A DNA stretch of 64,000 nucleotides from Candidatus Competibacteraceae bacterium (GCA_016712625.1 JADJQQ010000001.1:62001-126000), one strand, 5' to 3'. Positions 44,817-54,989 are shown, numbered from the stretch's first letter. A program made the numbers and translations. The notes: generated by a model not told the origin, from the letters alone.

Positions 44817-47536
44817 ATGATCGAAGATACGAATGCGCTACCCATGGGCTTCAGCTTACACCGCTACCAGATAGAAAGCGTGCTGGGCGCGGGTGGTTTT
44901 GGCATTACTTACCGAGCGATCCACGAAGCGCTCCAAAACCAAGTCGCCATCAAAGAATACTTTCCCGCCGAATGGTCTTATCGCGATCATAATGGCACGA
45001 CCGTCCGCCCCAATGCGCAGGGGCAAATTCCAGCCCGCAGCGGTGAACCACCCTGCTATACCTGGGGCCTGCAACGTTTTCTGGATGAAGCTAAGATTCT
45101 GGTGCAGATCAACCACCCGTGCGTGGTGCGGGTTCGCGATTATTTCACCGCGAACGGTTCGGCCTATATCGTCATGGAGTATGAAGCCGGCGAGTCGTTA
45201 AGCATGCAGTTGCAACGCGGGGGATTCTACCGGAACAAGAGTTGCGTCAACTGTTGGGCGACGTGATGCCGGCGTTGACCGCCGTACACGGGCAAGGTTA
45301 TCTGCACCGCGACCTCAAGCCCAGCAACCTCTACGTCCGCTCCTCTGACAGCCGGGTCATGCTGATCGATTTCGGCGCCGCCCGCCAAGCTCTGGGCCGA
45401 CGTACCCGCAGCGTCACCAGCGTGGTCACTCCCGGCTATTCGCCGATCGAACAATACGTCACTGTCGGCGAAGACTATGGACCCTGGACCGATATTTATG
45501 CGCTAGGCGCCGTGCTGTATCGCTGCATCACCGGCGCTCCGCCGATCGAAGCGCCCGGCCGCGTGCTCAAGGATCCGGTACAGCCCGCGGTCGAATGTGG
45601 AATCGGTTTGTATTCCAGCGGATTGCTGCGGGTGATCGACCAGGCTTTGGCCGTCCGTCCCGAGGATCGTTTCCAAACGATCACCGCCATGCGGGAAGCC
45701 TTGCGGATTGCCGACCAATCCGGTGATCGGGCCGATTTTTCCCATCTGCCGCAACTGCGGCCGGAACTGCTCGACCCGCTGTCAAAAATACATGATGATT
45801 TACAGATTGATCTCTCTTCTACCGTTTCCAAGCGCCTCACCCCCCACTCGGAAATAGATCCCTGGCAGAATGCCAGTCGGGACGAACGCCGTTCAAAACC
45901 CTCACGTTTCGAGCAGATAGACAAAACTCCCTCGCCTTCCGGTTCTTTCAGTCGAGCAATCGATCGGATTTCCGTCTCCAACGAGAAACGCGACTGGACC
46001 TTGGCGGATTTTGACACCAAAAGTTTCGCGCCAGCCACCGTTGCCCCATCGCAAACAGCCGCCGCGTCCGAGGGGCATGAGACCTCTCTGCCGCTGTTGG
46101 ACGACGCTTGGGAACAGCTGGATGAAGTAGTATCTCAAGCCGCGCCAGCCTTCCCTCAAAAAACCGGCGCGGAAATGCCGCCCATCCGGCCCGAACGCCA
46201 ATCCAGCAATTTCTCGGTCCTCAATCGGCCACCGACCTCGGTGCTGGAGCATCTAAAAAAAATCCCTTCCACCAAGATTGGCGGAGCCATTCCAACCCAA
46301 TGGGTCGGACCCGAAAAATCGGTGCCTGTACCCCAAACAGATCATTTGCGCTCGGAGATCCATCACGGAGAACAGAAAACCAGCACCGCGGCATTCACCG
46401 AACCTTCAGCGGACGCGATTAGCTACGGCGAGTCGAAAGGCATCGGTTGGAAACGGATCATCATTGCGGTTTGCGCCATCTCCGGCTTGTTGGGGATTGG
46501 ATTGCTGGGTTACGAGTACTTCAAAACCAGTCAGGAACAGCTGAACCGGGAGGAAGCTCAAAAACGCCAAGAGCAAGAAAAAGCCGCTCAACTCAGCCAA
46601 GCAGAGGCCCAAAGACGGGAAACGGATATCGCCGAGCGAATCCAGCAAATCCGCGGCGACATCGCGAACAAGAATTTAGTTTCGGCCGAACTGAATATCG
46701 AAGGGATGGCGGAAGCGTATCCCGATCATCCCGCGCTGGCGACTCTACGTTCCGAGATGCTCTCCGCCGAAAAACAAGGGGCCAACGCCAAGACCTGGAC
46801 CGACGCCAAGACCGGAATGAAATTTATTTGGATCACACCCGGTTGCTTCACCATGGGCAGTCCATCCACCGAACAAGATCGCGGCAGCGACGAAGCGCCC
46901 CATCAAGTCTGCGTTAAGGGCTTTTGGATCGGCATCACCGAGGTCAGCAATGCTGAATACCGACGCTTCAAGCCGGCGCACGCCAGCGGTTTCTTTCAGG
47001 GGCGTCCGCTCAATCTCGATGCCCAACCTGCCGTCAATCTAGATTGGCAGAGCGCCAAAGCCTTTGCTGAATGGCTGTCCTGGGAGGCGGGCAGCGGCAA
47101 ACGCTTCCGCCTACCCACTGAAGCGGAATGGGAATACGCCATTCGGGCCGGCACGAACACCCGTTACTACTGGGGCAATAATATCGACCCGCGCTACGCT
47201 AATTTCTCTGACCGCAACGACCCCTCGGGTGCCTCTCTCAAAAGCTTGGACGATGGTCAAGCAGTCACCGCTCCCGTGGGCAGCTATTTACCCAATCCAT
47301 TTGGACTGCGCGACATGGCGGGCAACGTTTGGGAATGGACCTGCTCGGACTACGATCCCAAGTACGCCAGCCAGGAGCAAGGCTGTTCCGACAACGGAGC
47401 CAACGAAGGCCAACGAGTGGTCCGAGGCGGCTCCTGGAATAACGGCTCCGGCGACTTGCGCTCCGCCAAGCGTCTGGCTCGAAAACCGGAGCAAATGGAC
47501 CCGTACACCGGATTTCGACTGTTGATGGAGGAGTAA
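44817..47536 (+). CDS. Transmembrane Ser/Thr kinase with C-terminal FGE-like domain, one frameshift
   Basis: Two adjacent frames form one protein of about 906 residues. Bases 44817 to about 45223 encode the kinase N-lobe: glycine loop GAGGFG at 24-29, catalytic Lys46 in VAIKEYF, Glu91 in the C-helix. The rest encodes HRDLKPSN, LIDFGAARQ and the activation-loop TPGYSPIEQY, then a long linker, one transmembrane helix (DNA about 46449-46520), a coiled coil, and an FGE/SUMF1-like domain (about 46790-47530) with FRLPTEAEWEYA and GNVWEWT. The break is at the G5 run 45219-45223; one more G reads QRGGILPEQELRQLL. The FGE-like domain ends RGGSWNNGSGDLRSAKR, where true formylglycine-generating enzymes have two cysteines. 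It is therefore likely a binding or sensor domain, placed outside the cytoplasm. Pairs with the upstream PP2C. Related architecture is known in Pkn1-type kinases. Confidence 0.85.
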
Positions 47537-47576
47537 GGGAGGCGGCGCCGTCAAAGCCGCCGCCTCTGTCTTGGCT

Positions 47577-48038
47577 TCAGGCCGAAGGATTGCGGCGGCT
47601 GACCATAAAGGTCGCGCTGCCCTCAACCACAACCTGATCCCGCACGGTGCAGACGGTATTCATCACCACCCGCCGGCGTTCGGGGTTGATCTCTTGGATC
47701 GTGCAAACAGCGGTTACGGTATCGCCAATCCGCACGGGCGCGGTGAAGCGTAACTGTTGATCAACGTAGACCGCGCCAGGTCCGGGCAGGCGGGTGCCCG
47801 CCACGCAAGAAATCAAGCCGGCGCAGAACATACCGTGAGCGATGCGCCCCTTGAATCGGGTCTGCGCCGCAAAAACCTCGTTGCAATGCACGGGATTGTT
47901 GTCGCCAGTCAAACCGGCGAACATGACCACGTCGGTCTCGGTGACGGTTTTGGCGTGAGAGGCGCTCATGCCAACTCTCAGATCCTCCAGGTAATAGCCG
48001 TGGATACTGTCGTTAAGGCCTTCATGCGTCGAGTACAT
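47577..48038 (-). CDS. MaoC-family (R)-specific enoyl-CoA hydratase-like protein
   Basis: The 153-residue product has the hot-dog-fold hydratase motif: TETDVVMFAGLTGDNNPVHC near residue 33, holding the Asp-His dyad (D-x-N-P-x-H), followed by RIAHGMFCAGLISCVAGTRL near residue 65. This is typical of PhaJ-like (R)-3-hydroxyacyl-CoA hydratases, which can link beta-oxidation to polyhydroxyalkanoate synthesis, and of related MaoC proteins. No polymer synthase is in the window, so the pathway is inference. It lies 100 bases after acuI in the same direction. Confidence 0.85.
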   Translation of the reverse strand: MYSTHEGLNDSIHGYYLEDLRVGMSASHAKTVTETDVVMFAGLTGDNNPVHCNEVFAAQTRFKGRIAHGMFCAGLISCVAGTRLPGPGAVYVDQQLRFTAPVRIGDTVTAVCTIQEINPERRRVVMNTVCTVRDQVVVEGSATFMVSRRNPSA

Positions 48039-48138
48039 TCATTTCTCCGATCAGCGAGTCATTAGGGTCTGAATTTTGATACAACCAGTGCATAGCCTAC
48101 ATGACCGAGCGTGGCAGTGGGAAATATACCGCTGCCTT

Positions 48139-49149
48139 TCAGGCATTCGGATTGATCACGATCCGTCCCCGCACCTGCCCGGCGAGAATCGCCTCCGCCA
48201 GCCGTGGCACATCCGCCAATGGGACTACCTGGGTCAGCCGCTCCAGGGTCGCCGCCGGCAAATCTCGGCTCAGCCGCGCCCAAGCCAGCCGGCGGGGTTC
48301 GGATGGGCACATGACCGAATCGACTCCCAATAGCTTCACGCCCCGCAAGATGAATGGCATCACGGTCGTCGGCAAATCAACGCCGCCGGCCAAGCCACAA
48401 GCGGCCACCGCCGCCCCGTAATCGGCTTCCGCCACCGCGCGGGCCAGCACCCGACCGCCGACCGTATCGACCACACCGCCCCAGAGCTGGGTCTCCAAGG
48501 GCCGACAGGGTTGGCTCATCGTCTCGCGAGCGATGAATTCCACAGCGCCCAGCTCGCGCAAGAACGTTTCATTTTCTGGCCGGCCAGTGACAGCGGCGAC
48601 CCGATAACCCAAGCGAGCCAGCAAAGCCACCGCAACGCTGCCCACCCCGCCGCTGGCACCCGTCACCAGCACGGGTTTGGCGCCCTCCGGCGTGACGCCC
48701 GCCTGCTCCAACGCCAGCACACATAACATGGCGGTAAACCCCGCGGTACCGATCGCCATGGCGTTATGGCTATCCAACCCATCCGGCAATGGCACCAGCC
48801 AATCAGCCTTCACGCTCGCCCGCTGCGCGTAACCGCCCCAGTAACTTTCGCCCACGCCCCAACCGGTCAGCACCACCCGATCACCCGGCTGATAAGCGGA
48901 GCTGGCTGATTCCAGCACGGTTCCAGCCAAGTCAATACCGGGCACCAATGGAAATCGCCGCACGATCTTGCCTTTCCCAGTGACGGCAAGCCCGTCTTTA
49001 TAGTTCAGCGAAGAAAAATCGACGGCGATTAGAACATCACCCGATGGCAAATCGGCGGTCTTTAAAGTGGTCAGCTCCGCCACCGTCTTGCCGTCTTGTT
49101 GATTCAACACCAGCGCTTTGAAACTTGATGCGTCAGTCATGTCACTCAT
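48139..49149 (-). CDS. acuI: Acryloyl-CoA reductase AcuI / YhdH family
   Basis: This NADPH-dependent medium-chain reductase family reduces acryloyl-CoA to propionyl-CoA. The 336-residue product has the YhdH/YhfP pattern: FSSLNYKDGLAVTGKGKI near residue 46, PLVPGIDLAGTV near residue 67, GWGVGESYWGGYAQRA near residue 95, VLVTGASGGVGSVAVALLA near residue 160 (Rossmann NADPH site), and WGGVVDTVGG near residue 223. No zinc-binding cysteine cluster is present, as expected. A second ATG three codons in is equally possible as start. The family name is firm; acrylate as the physiological substrate is inferred. Confidence 0.88.
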   Translation of the reverse strand: MSDMTDASSFKALVLNQQDGKTVAELTTLKTADLPSGDVLIAVDFSSLNYKDGLAVTGKGKIVRRFPLVPGIDLAGTVLESASSAYQPGDRVVLTGWGVGESYWGGYAQRASVKADWLVPLPDGLDSHNAMAIGTAGFTAMLCVLALEQAGVTPEGAKPVLVTGASGGVGSVAVALLARLGYRVAAVTGRPENETFLRELGAVEFIARETMSQPCRPLETQLWGGVVDTVGGRVLARAVAEADYGAAVAACGLAGGVDLPTTVMPFILRGVKLLGVDSVMCPSEPRRLAWARLSRDLPAATLERLTQVVPLADVPRLAEAILAGQVRGRIVINPNA

Positions 49150-49450
49150 TCCTTCACAGCTGCTTCAGATTGCGGTTAAAAAAACAGTAAAGAGAGACAT
49201 AGCGCCAATACCATGTCCCAATCAATAAATGCATTGCATCGCCAGTGGGGACTAAATACCATAACTTGCTAAGGTTAGCTCGGATAGACCGCAGCCAAAC
49301 TTCCTCGCGGTGTTTTTGCCTTTATCCCCATCATCTTGGGTTGAACGCACCAAGGGAGTCTCCGCGGCTTATCGAGGCTAGGCTACTGTTTCCTAGTCAG
49401 CGTGCGACCCAGAAAATAAGTGCAAAGAGCTATTTCAAAAGTAAGGTGCA
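49150..49450. promoter_or_regulatory. Divergent intergenic region between acuI and etfB
   Basis: About 300 bases separate the divergent starts of acuI and etfB, so promoters for both acyl-CoA operons are expected here. No clear operator palindrome, small gene or RNA was recognised. Confidence 0.35.
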
Positions 49451-50203
49451 ATGATGAAAATATTAGTGGCCATTAAGCGGGTGGTTGATTACAACGTCAA
49501 GGTGCGGGCAAAGGCGGACGGCTCCGGGGTGGAAACCGCCAACGTCAAGATGTCGATGAATCCCTTTGACGAAATCGCCGTCGAGGAAGCCGTTCGGATG
49601 CAGGAAGCTGGCAAAGCCAAGGAAATCGTGGCGGTCTCCTTGGGCGTGGGCGCTTGCCAAGACACTATTCGCACCGCGCTGGCCATGGGCGCCGACCGGG
49701 GCATTCTGGTGGAGACCGACGCCGAGCTGCAGCCCTTGGCAGTCGCCAAACTGCTCAAGGCGGTGGTTGAGAAAGAGCAACCGAACCTGGTCATCCTCGG
49801 CAAGCAGGCCATCGACGATGACGCCAACCAGACCGGCCAAATGTTGGCGGCCCTGCTCGGCTGGCCGCAAGGCACTTTCGCCTCCAAAGTCGAACTTGGC
49901 GAGGGTTCGCTCAACGTGACCCGCGAAGTCGATGGCGGCTTGGAAACCGTCGCGCTCAAATTGCCGGCCGTGGTCACCACGGACTTGCGTTTGAACGAGC
50001 CACGCTTTGTTAAACTGCCCAACATCATGAAAGCCAAGAAAAAACCTCTTGACGTGCTCAAGCCAGCCGATTTAGGAGTAGACGTTACACCGCGCCTGAT
50101 CACTTTGAAAGTCCAAGAGCCACCGAAGCGTCAGGCCGGCATCAAGGTCGATACCGTCGCCGCCTTGGTGGACAAACTACATAAAGAAGCCCACGTCATC
50201 TAA
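49451..50203 (+). CDS. etfB: Electron transfer flavoprotein beta subunit EtfB
   Basis: EtfB pairs with EtfA to carry electrons from acyl-CoA dehydrogenases to ETF:ubiquinone oxidoreductase. The 250-residue product has MKILVAIKRVVDYNVKVR at the start, the FDEIAVEEAVRMQEAGKAKE segment near residue 38, TALAMGADRGILVE near residue 75, and the signature VELGEGSLNVTREVDGGLET near residue 146. The start could be either of two adjacent ATGs. It is followed by etfA after 21 bases and by an acyl-CoA dehydrogenase, so these form one functional unit. Confidence 0.97.
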   Translation: MMKILVAIKRVVDYNVKVRAKADGSGVETANVKMSMNPFDEIAVEEAVRMQEAGKAKEIVAVSLGVGACQDTIRTALAMGADRGILVETDAELQPLAVAKLLKAVVEKEQPNLVILGKQAIDDDANQTGQMLAALLGWPQGTFASKVELGEGSLNVTREVDGGLETVALKLPAVVTTDLRLNEPRFVKLPNIMKAKKKPLDVLKPADLGVDVTPRLITLKVQEPPKRQAGIKVDTVAALVDKLHKEAHVI

Positions 50204-50224
50204 CGCCCCGACGAGTAGCGCATT

Positions 50225-51172
50225 ATGAGCATCCTGGTCCTTGCTGAACACAATAACACCGCACTGAAAGCGGCCACTCTCAACACCCTCACCGCCGCCG
50301 CCCAGCTGGGTGGTGACATCGCCGTACTGGTGGCTGGCCAAGGCTGTGGCGCGGTCGCGGAAGCGGCTGCCAAGGTGGCTGGCGTCAAGAAAGTTCTGGT
50401 CGCCGACGCACCCCATTATGCGAACCAGCTCGCTGAAACGGTGGCGGCGCTGATCGTCAATCTGGCGGGCGGCTATACCCATATCCTCGCGCCCGCCACA
50501 GCCGTCGGTAAAAATATTTTACCCCGCGTCGCCGCCCTGCTCGATGTCGCGCAAATCTCCGACATCATCAAGGTGGAAAGCGCGGATACCTTCGTGCGGC
50601 CGATTTATGCCGGTAACGTGTTGGCTACCGTGCAATCCAAAGACCCTATCAAAGTCATCACCGTGCGCGGCACCACCTTTCCGGCGGCGACTGACGGGGG
50701 TTCGGCCAGCATCGAAAGCGTTGCGCCAATCGCTGATTCCGGCGCCTCCAGTTTCGTCGGCCAACAGCTGACCAAATCGGATCGACCGGAATTGACCGCC
50801 GCCCGCATCATCGTGTCCGGCGGACGCGGGATGGGTAATGGTGAGAATTTCAAACTACTGGAAGCCGTGGCCGACAAGCTGGGCGCGGCGGTCGGCGCTT
50901 CCCGCGCCGCGGTGGATGCCGGCTTCGTCCCCAACGATTATCAAGTCGGTCAGACCGGCAAGGTCGTGGCGCCCGAACTGTACATCGCCGTCGGCATTTC
51001 TGGCGCGATCCAGCATCTGGCCGGGATGAAGGACAGCAAGGTGATCGCGGCCATCAACAAAGACGAGGAAGCGCCGATCTTTCAAGTCGCTGACTATGGA
51101 CTGGTCGCCGACTTGTTCGTCGCCATGCCCGAAATGGCCAAAGAGCTGGATAAATTGAAAGCTGCCGGCTGA
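50225..51172 (+). CDS. etfA: Electron transfer flavoprotein alpha subunit EtfA
   Basis: EtfA carries the FAD of the electron transfer flavoprotein. The 315-residue product has the N-terminal MSILVLAEHNNTALKAAT, KNILPRVAALLDVAQISDI near residue 97, FVRPIYAGNVLATV near residue 122, the IIVSGGRGMGNGENFKLL segment near residue 197, and the FAD-binding QTGKVVAPELYIAVGISGAI near residue 243. Complete, and directly downstream of etfB. Confidence 0.97.
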   Translation: MSILVLAEHNNTALKAATLNTLTAAAQLGGDIAVLVAGQGCGAVAEAAAKVAGVKKVLVADAPHYANQLAETVAALIVNLAGGYTHILAPATAVGKNILPRVAALLDVAQISDIIKVESADTFVRPIYAGNVLATVQSKDPIKVITVRGTTFPAATDGGSASIESVAPIADSGASSFVGQQLTKSDRPELTAARIIVSGGRGMGNGENFKLLEAVADKLGAAVGASRAAVDAGFVPNDYQVGQTGKVVAPELYIAVGISGAIQHLAGMKDSKVIAAINKDEEAPIFQVADYGLVADLFVAMPEMAKELDKLKAAG

Positions 51173-51284
51173 GTGCCGCCGTTTTGACGCCGCGCCGCCC
51201 GCCGCTCTTCGACCCACGCCTCGGAGATCGGATGCGCGCGAGACGGCGCTCGCTTTCACCTCGCAGTGCGCGCCTTTTCAGGAG

Positions 51285-53084
51285 ATGTCCGTGACCGCCT
51301 ATTCCGCCCCGACCCGCGACATGCAGTTCGTCATCAACGAAGTAGCCGGCTTGGCCGAAGTCGCCACCTTGCCGGTTTACGCCGACCAGGACGTCGGCCC
51401 GGAATTGACCGAAGCCGTTTTGGAGGAAGCCGCTAAGTTAGCCTCCGGCGTGCTGGCCCCGCTCAACCACCCCGGCGACGTGCAAGGCGTCCGCATCGGT
51501 CCCGAGGGCGTGATCCCCGCCGACGGCTTCGCCGCCGCCTATCAAAAATTCATCGAGGGCGGCTGGAACGGCATCGGCTGCCCGGCCGAATACGGCGGCC
51601 AAGGCTTGCCGGAACTGCTCAACACCGCCACCGAGGAAATGTGGAACTCCGCCAACATGTCCTTCGCGCTGTGCCCGCTATTGACCTCCGGCGCGATCGA
51701 GGCGATCAGCCACGTCGGCTCGGACGAACAAAAGGCCACGTATCTGCCGAAGATGACCAGCGGTGAATGGACCGGCACGATGAACCTGACCGAATCGCAA
51801 GCCGGTTCCGACCTTTCGGCGGTGCGGACCCGCGCTGTGCCCGAGGGCGATCATTACCGGATTTTTGGCCAGAAAATCTTCATCACCTGGGGCGAGCACA
51901 ATATGACGGCCAACACCATCCACCTGGTGCTGGCCCGCACCCCGAACGCCCCGGAAGGTGTCAAGGGCATTTCGCTGTTCATCGTGCCGAAGTTCCTGGT
52001 CAACCCGGACGGCTCGCTCGGCGAGCGCAACGATGTGCACGCCGTCTCGCTCGAACACAAGATGGGCATTCACGCCAGCCCGACCTGTGTGATGGCCTTC
52101 GGCGATCAAGACGGGGCCATCGGCTATTTGGTTGGCGAGGAGAACAAGGGGCTGGCCTACATGTTCATCATGATGAACGAGGCGCGCTTCAAGGTCGGCT
52201 TGCAGGGGCTGGCCATCGGCGAGCGCGCTTATCAGGCTGCCCGCGAGTACGCCAAGGACCGGGTGCAAGGCCGGCCGATCGGGGTCAAGAGCGGCGATCG
52301 GGTTACCATCATCCACCACCCCGATGTGCGGCGGATGCTAATGACCATGAAGGCCCTGAACGAAGCGATGCGGGCCTTCGCTTACACGGTCGCCAAGCAT
52401 CTGGATCTGGCCCGCCATCATCCAGACGCGGCAACCCGCCAGCACCATCAGGCTCGAGTGGATTTGCTGATTCCCATCGTTAAAGGCTGGCTGAGCGAAA
52501 CCGGCATCGAAGTCGCCTCATTGGGCGTTCAAATCCACGGCGGCATGGGTTTCATCGAAGAAACCGGCACTTGCCAGCATTTGCGCGACTCTCGCATCAC
52601 CACCATCTATGAAGGCACCACCGGCATCCAGGCCGCCGATCTGGCCGGGCGCAAGCTGAACATGGACAAGGGCGAATCGATGCGGGCGCTGATTGCCGAC
52701 ATCGAAGCCACTATCGAAGCGCTCGATCAAGCGTCCGACGAAGATAACTTGGCGACGATACATGCCGAGTTGTCCGAGGGTGTGCAAGCGCTGTCCGATG
52801 CCACCGACTGGATATTGAGCACCGACAACCCAAGCTCGGTCATGGCGGTTTCGGTCGATTACATGATGCTGGCTGGCTACGTCTGTGGTGGCTGGCTGAT
52901 GGCGCGCTCGGCGCTGGCGGCGCAGAGTAATCTGGCGGCCAGCAAGGAGATGGAGTTTAACAATAGCAAGCTGATTACCGCGCGTTTCTACGCCGAGCAT
53001 GTGCTGCCGAAAACCGTCGGCTTGCTGCATTCGATTCAAAACGGCGGCGATTCGATCTTGGCGCTGGCGGAAGAGGATTTTTAA
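51285..53084 (+). CDS. Acyl-CoA dehydrogenase, large DmdC-like subgroup
   Basis: The 599-residue flavoenzyme belongs to the long acyl-CoA dehydrogenases with an extra C-terminal domain, the group that includes 3-methylmercaptopropionyl-CoA dehydrogenase DmdC. Visible features are PAEYGGQGLP near residue 98, the FAD/substrate region MNLTESQAGSDLSAVRTRA near residue 166, HASPTCVMAFGD near residue 263, QIHGGMGFIEETG near residue 416, and the catalytic-base region TTIYEGTTGIQAADL near residue 440. A helical C-terminus from about 470 completes it. It follows etfBA by about 110 bases, so it probably donates electrons to that ETF. Chain-length specificity is not readable; DmdC identity is only by subgroup resemblance. 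Confidence 0.88.
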   Translation: MSVTAYSAPTRDMQFVINEVAGLAEVATLPVYADQDVGPELTEAVLEEAAKLASGVLAPLNHPGDVQGVRIGPEGVIPADGFAAAYQKFIEGGWNGIGCPAEYGGQGLPELLNTATEEMWNSANMSFALCPLLTSGAIEAISHVGSDEQKATYLPKMTSGEWTGTMNLTESQAGSDLSAVRTRAVPEGDHYRIFGQKIFITWGEHNMTANTIHLVLARTPNAPEGVKGISLFIVPKFLVNPDGSLGERNDVHAVSLEHKMGIHASPTCVMAFGDQDGAIGYLVGEENKGLAYMFIMMNEARFKVGLQGLAIGERAYQAAREYAKDRVQGRPIGVKSGDRVTIIHHPDVRRMLMTMKALNEAMRAFAYTVAKHLDLARHHPDAATRQHHQARVDLLIPIVKGWLSETGIEVASLGVQIHGGMGFIEETGTCQHLRDSRITTIYEGTTGIQAADLAGRKLNMDKGESMRALIADIEATIEALDQASDEDNLATIHAELSEGVQALSDATDWILSTDNPSSVMAVSVDYMMLAGYVCGGWLMARSALAAQSNLAASKEMEFNNSKLITARFYAEHVLPKTVGLLHSIQNGGDSILALAEEDF

Positions 53085-53528
53085 GCCACGGCGAAGCAGC
53101 CCGCGCTATCGGCGTCATTAAGTTGAAGTCAAACACACGCTCCCCTTCTCCGTTGAGAAGGGGATGCCCGCCCCAATCAACCCCAACCGTTTTTCTGGCC
53201 CAATTACCGCAAAGTAGCGGCCAACGGGCGTTGCTGAGGACTTTGGTAGATCAAGCCTGTGATAAAAACGGCGTTGGCCTGTGCCACGATCCGCACAGTG
53301 GGCTGGTCGCCACTCCAAAAGGCCAAAACCGGGGGCGGGAAGACGTTCCACTGGCCGAATTGGAAATCCTCTAAGATAGCCTGGCAATCGCCAGTCAAAT
53401 CTTGCCGCTGGCAAACCGGCCAAGGCCATATTTTCTTCAAGGTAAACCGCTATACTTTAGGAAAACAGCTTGCCGGGACTTATCCGACCGGCTGCTGCCT
53501 GCTCCGTCCCAATCCAGGTATCCTCGCC
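53085..53528. other. Intergenic region between the acyl-CoA dehydrogenase and malonyl-CoA decarboxylase genes
   Basis: About 440 bases carry a hairpin at 53142-53163 (listed separately) and overlapping short frames on both strands, none resembling a known protein. The decarboxylase frame is open back to 53259, but family-like sequence starts only at 53529. A TATACT at about 53450 could be a -10 element; no matching -35 was convincing. Confidence 0.4.
53142..53163 (+). terminator. Candidate terminator hairpin after the acyl-CoA dehydrogenase gene
   Basis: CCCCTTCTC/GAGAAGGGG is a perfect 9-bp stem with a CGTT tetraloop, 57 bases after the stop codon. There is no T run following it, so termination may need Rho, or the hairpin may protect the 3' end. 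Confidence 0.5.
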
Positions 53529-54989
53529 ATGACCGAACTCACGACCCGCGAGCCTGAAGTTGCCACCCGCGACAGCCTGTTGAACCGCACCATGCACAAC
53601 CTGCGCGAGGCATGGCGCGAGGTAGCCGACTGGCGCGGCGGCTTGCTATCCACCGCCTCCAGCCCCAATTTATCGGAAAAAGACGCGGAAGCGCTGAAGG
53701 CCAAGATGCGCGACTGTTTGGAAGCGCGCGGCGGTGAAGTTTCGGCCCGCGCCAGGGCAGCCAATCTGGGACGAATTTATCTGGCGCTGAACGCCAAAGG
53801 CCGGAAACGGTTTTTGAAAATTCTCGCCACTGAATTCGACATCGACCGCAAGGCGGTGGATAAAGCCGTTGCAAAGTTGCAAGAAGGCAGCGACAACCCT
53901 GAACAGCGCGCCAAGGCCGAGCGGACTTTGCGCCAAGCGCTGCAACCGCCGCGCGGTCGTTTGCTGGCCCAGCTCAACGCCCTACCCGAAGGCTTTCATT
54001 TCTTGGTCGATTTGCGGGCCGAACTGCTCGAATGGCGTAAAGATGATCCGGAACTGGCCGCGCTGGAACGGGATTTATTATCGCTGCTGGTATCCTGGTT
54101 CGATGTGGGCTTTCTGGAGCTGCGTCGCATTACCTGGGACTCGCCGGGATCCTTGCTGGAGAAAATGATCGCTTATGAGGCCGTCCATCCGATCAAAAGC
54201 TGGGACGATTTAAAGAATCGGCTCAGCGCCGACCGACGCTGCTTCGCTTTCTTTCATCCGCGCATGCCCAACGAACCGCTGATTATCGTTCAGGTCGCCT
54301 TGGTCCATGGCATCGCTGACAATGTGCATACCTTACTTGATGAAGCAGCGCCGGTGCTCGACGCCAATGAGGCGGACACCGCTATTTTTTATTCGATTTC
54401 CAATGCCCACGAAGGATTGGGGGGCATCAGTTTCGGCAACTTCCTGATCAAGCGGGTAGTCGATGAATTAATCACGGAATTCAACAACCTCAAAACCTTC
54501 GCCACGCTGTCTCCTATTCCCGGCTTTCGCCCTTGGCTGGCTGGTAAATTGAACGAGCCGGGCAAAGATACCGAGATGGAATTGCTGTCCTCGGCGGAGC
54601 GCAAGGCGCTGGCTGGCATCGCGGAAAACGGCGGTGAACCCGTTTCTTTAAAGACCTTGCTACAACTGCCGGATTGGCCCCAGAAGCCAGAGTTAGCCAA
54701 GGCATTGAAACATCCCATCCAACGGCTATGCGCTATCTATCTGACCAAGGAAAAGCGAGAAGGCGGAACCGCCTACGACCGGGTGGCCCACTTCCATCTG
54801 TCGAATGGTTCGCGCATCGAACGACTGAACTGGTTGGCCGATACCTCGGCCAAGGGCATGGATCAATCAGCGGGCATGATGGTGAACTATCTCTATAAGC
54901 TCGATGATATCGAAACCAATCACGAAGCTTATCGCGGCGAGGGTAAGATCACTACCTCTTCAGCCATCAAATCCCTGTTGAAAAGCTAA
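53529..54989 (+). CDS. Malonyl-CoA decarboxylase
   Basis: The enzyme converts malonyl-CoA to acetyl-CoA and CO2. The ATG at 53529 gives 486 residues. There is a helical N-terminal domain (about 1-180) and a GNAT-like catalytic domain with RRITWDSPGSLLEKMIAYEA near residue 198, RCFAFFHPRMPNEPLIIVQVAL near residue 237, FYSISNAHEGLGGISFGNFL near residue 287, the serine in TLSPIPGFRPWL near residue 326, and the histidine in VAHFHLSNGSRIERLNW near residue 420. These are the catalytic-core motifs of the family. No malonate decarboxylase or MatB gene is nearby. Within this acyl-CoA block it may balance malonyl-CoA levels or start malonate use. Confidence 0.93.
   Translation: MTELTTREPEVATRDSLLNRTMHNLREAWREVADWRGGLLSTASSPNLSEKDAEALKAKMRDCLEARGGEVSARARAANLGRIYLALNAKGRKRFLKILATEFDIDRKAVDKAVAKLQEGSDNPEQRAKAERTLRQALQPPRGRLLAQLNALPEGFHFLVDLRAELLEWRKDDPELAALERDLLSLLVSWFDVGFLELRRITWDSPGSLLEKMIAYEAVHPIKSWDDLKNRLSADRRCFAFFHPRMPNEPLIIVQVALVHGIADNVHTLLDEAAPVLDANEADTAIFYSISNAHEGLGGISFGNFLIKRVVDELITEFNNLKTFATLSPIPGFRPWLAGKLNEPGKDTEMELLSSAERKALAGIAENGGEPVSLKTLLQLPDWPQKPELAKALKHPIQRLCAIYLTKEKREGGTAYDRVAHFHLSNGSRIERLNWLADTSAKGMDQSAGMMVNYLYKLDDIETNHEAYRGEGKITTSSAIKSLLKS

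Noticed and set aside
46790..47530. Active sulfatase-modifying (formylglycine-generating) enzyme
   Set aside because: The position of the catalytic cysteines is occupied by other residues, so catalytic activity of that type is not supported.
53259..53528. N-terminal extension of malonyl-CoA decarboxylase
   Set aside because: The sequence is unlike the family and the ATG at 53529 starts a normal-length protein.
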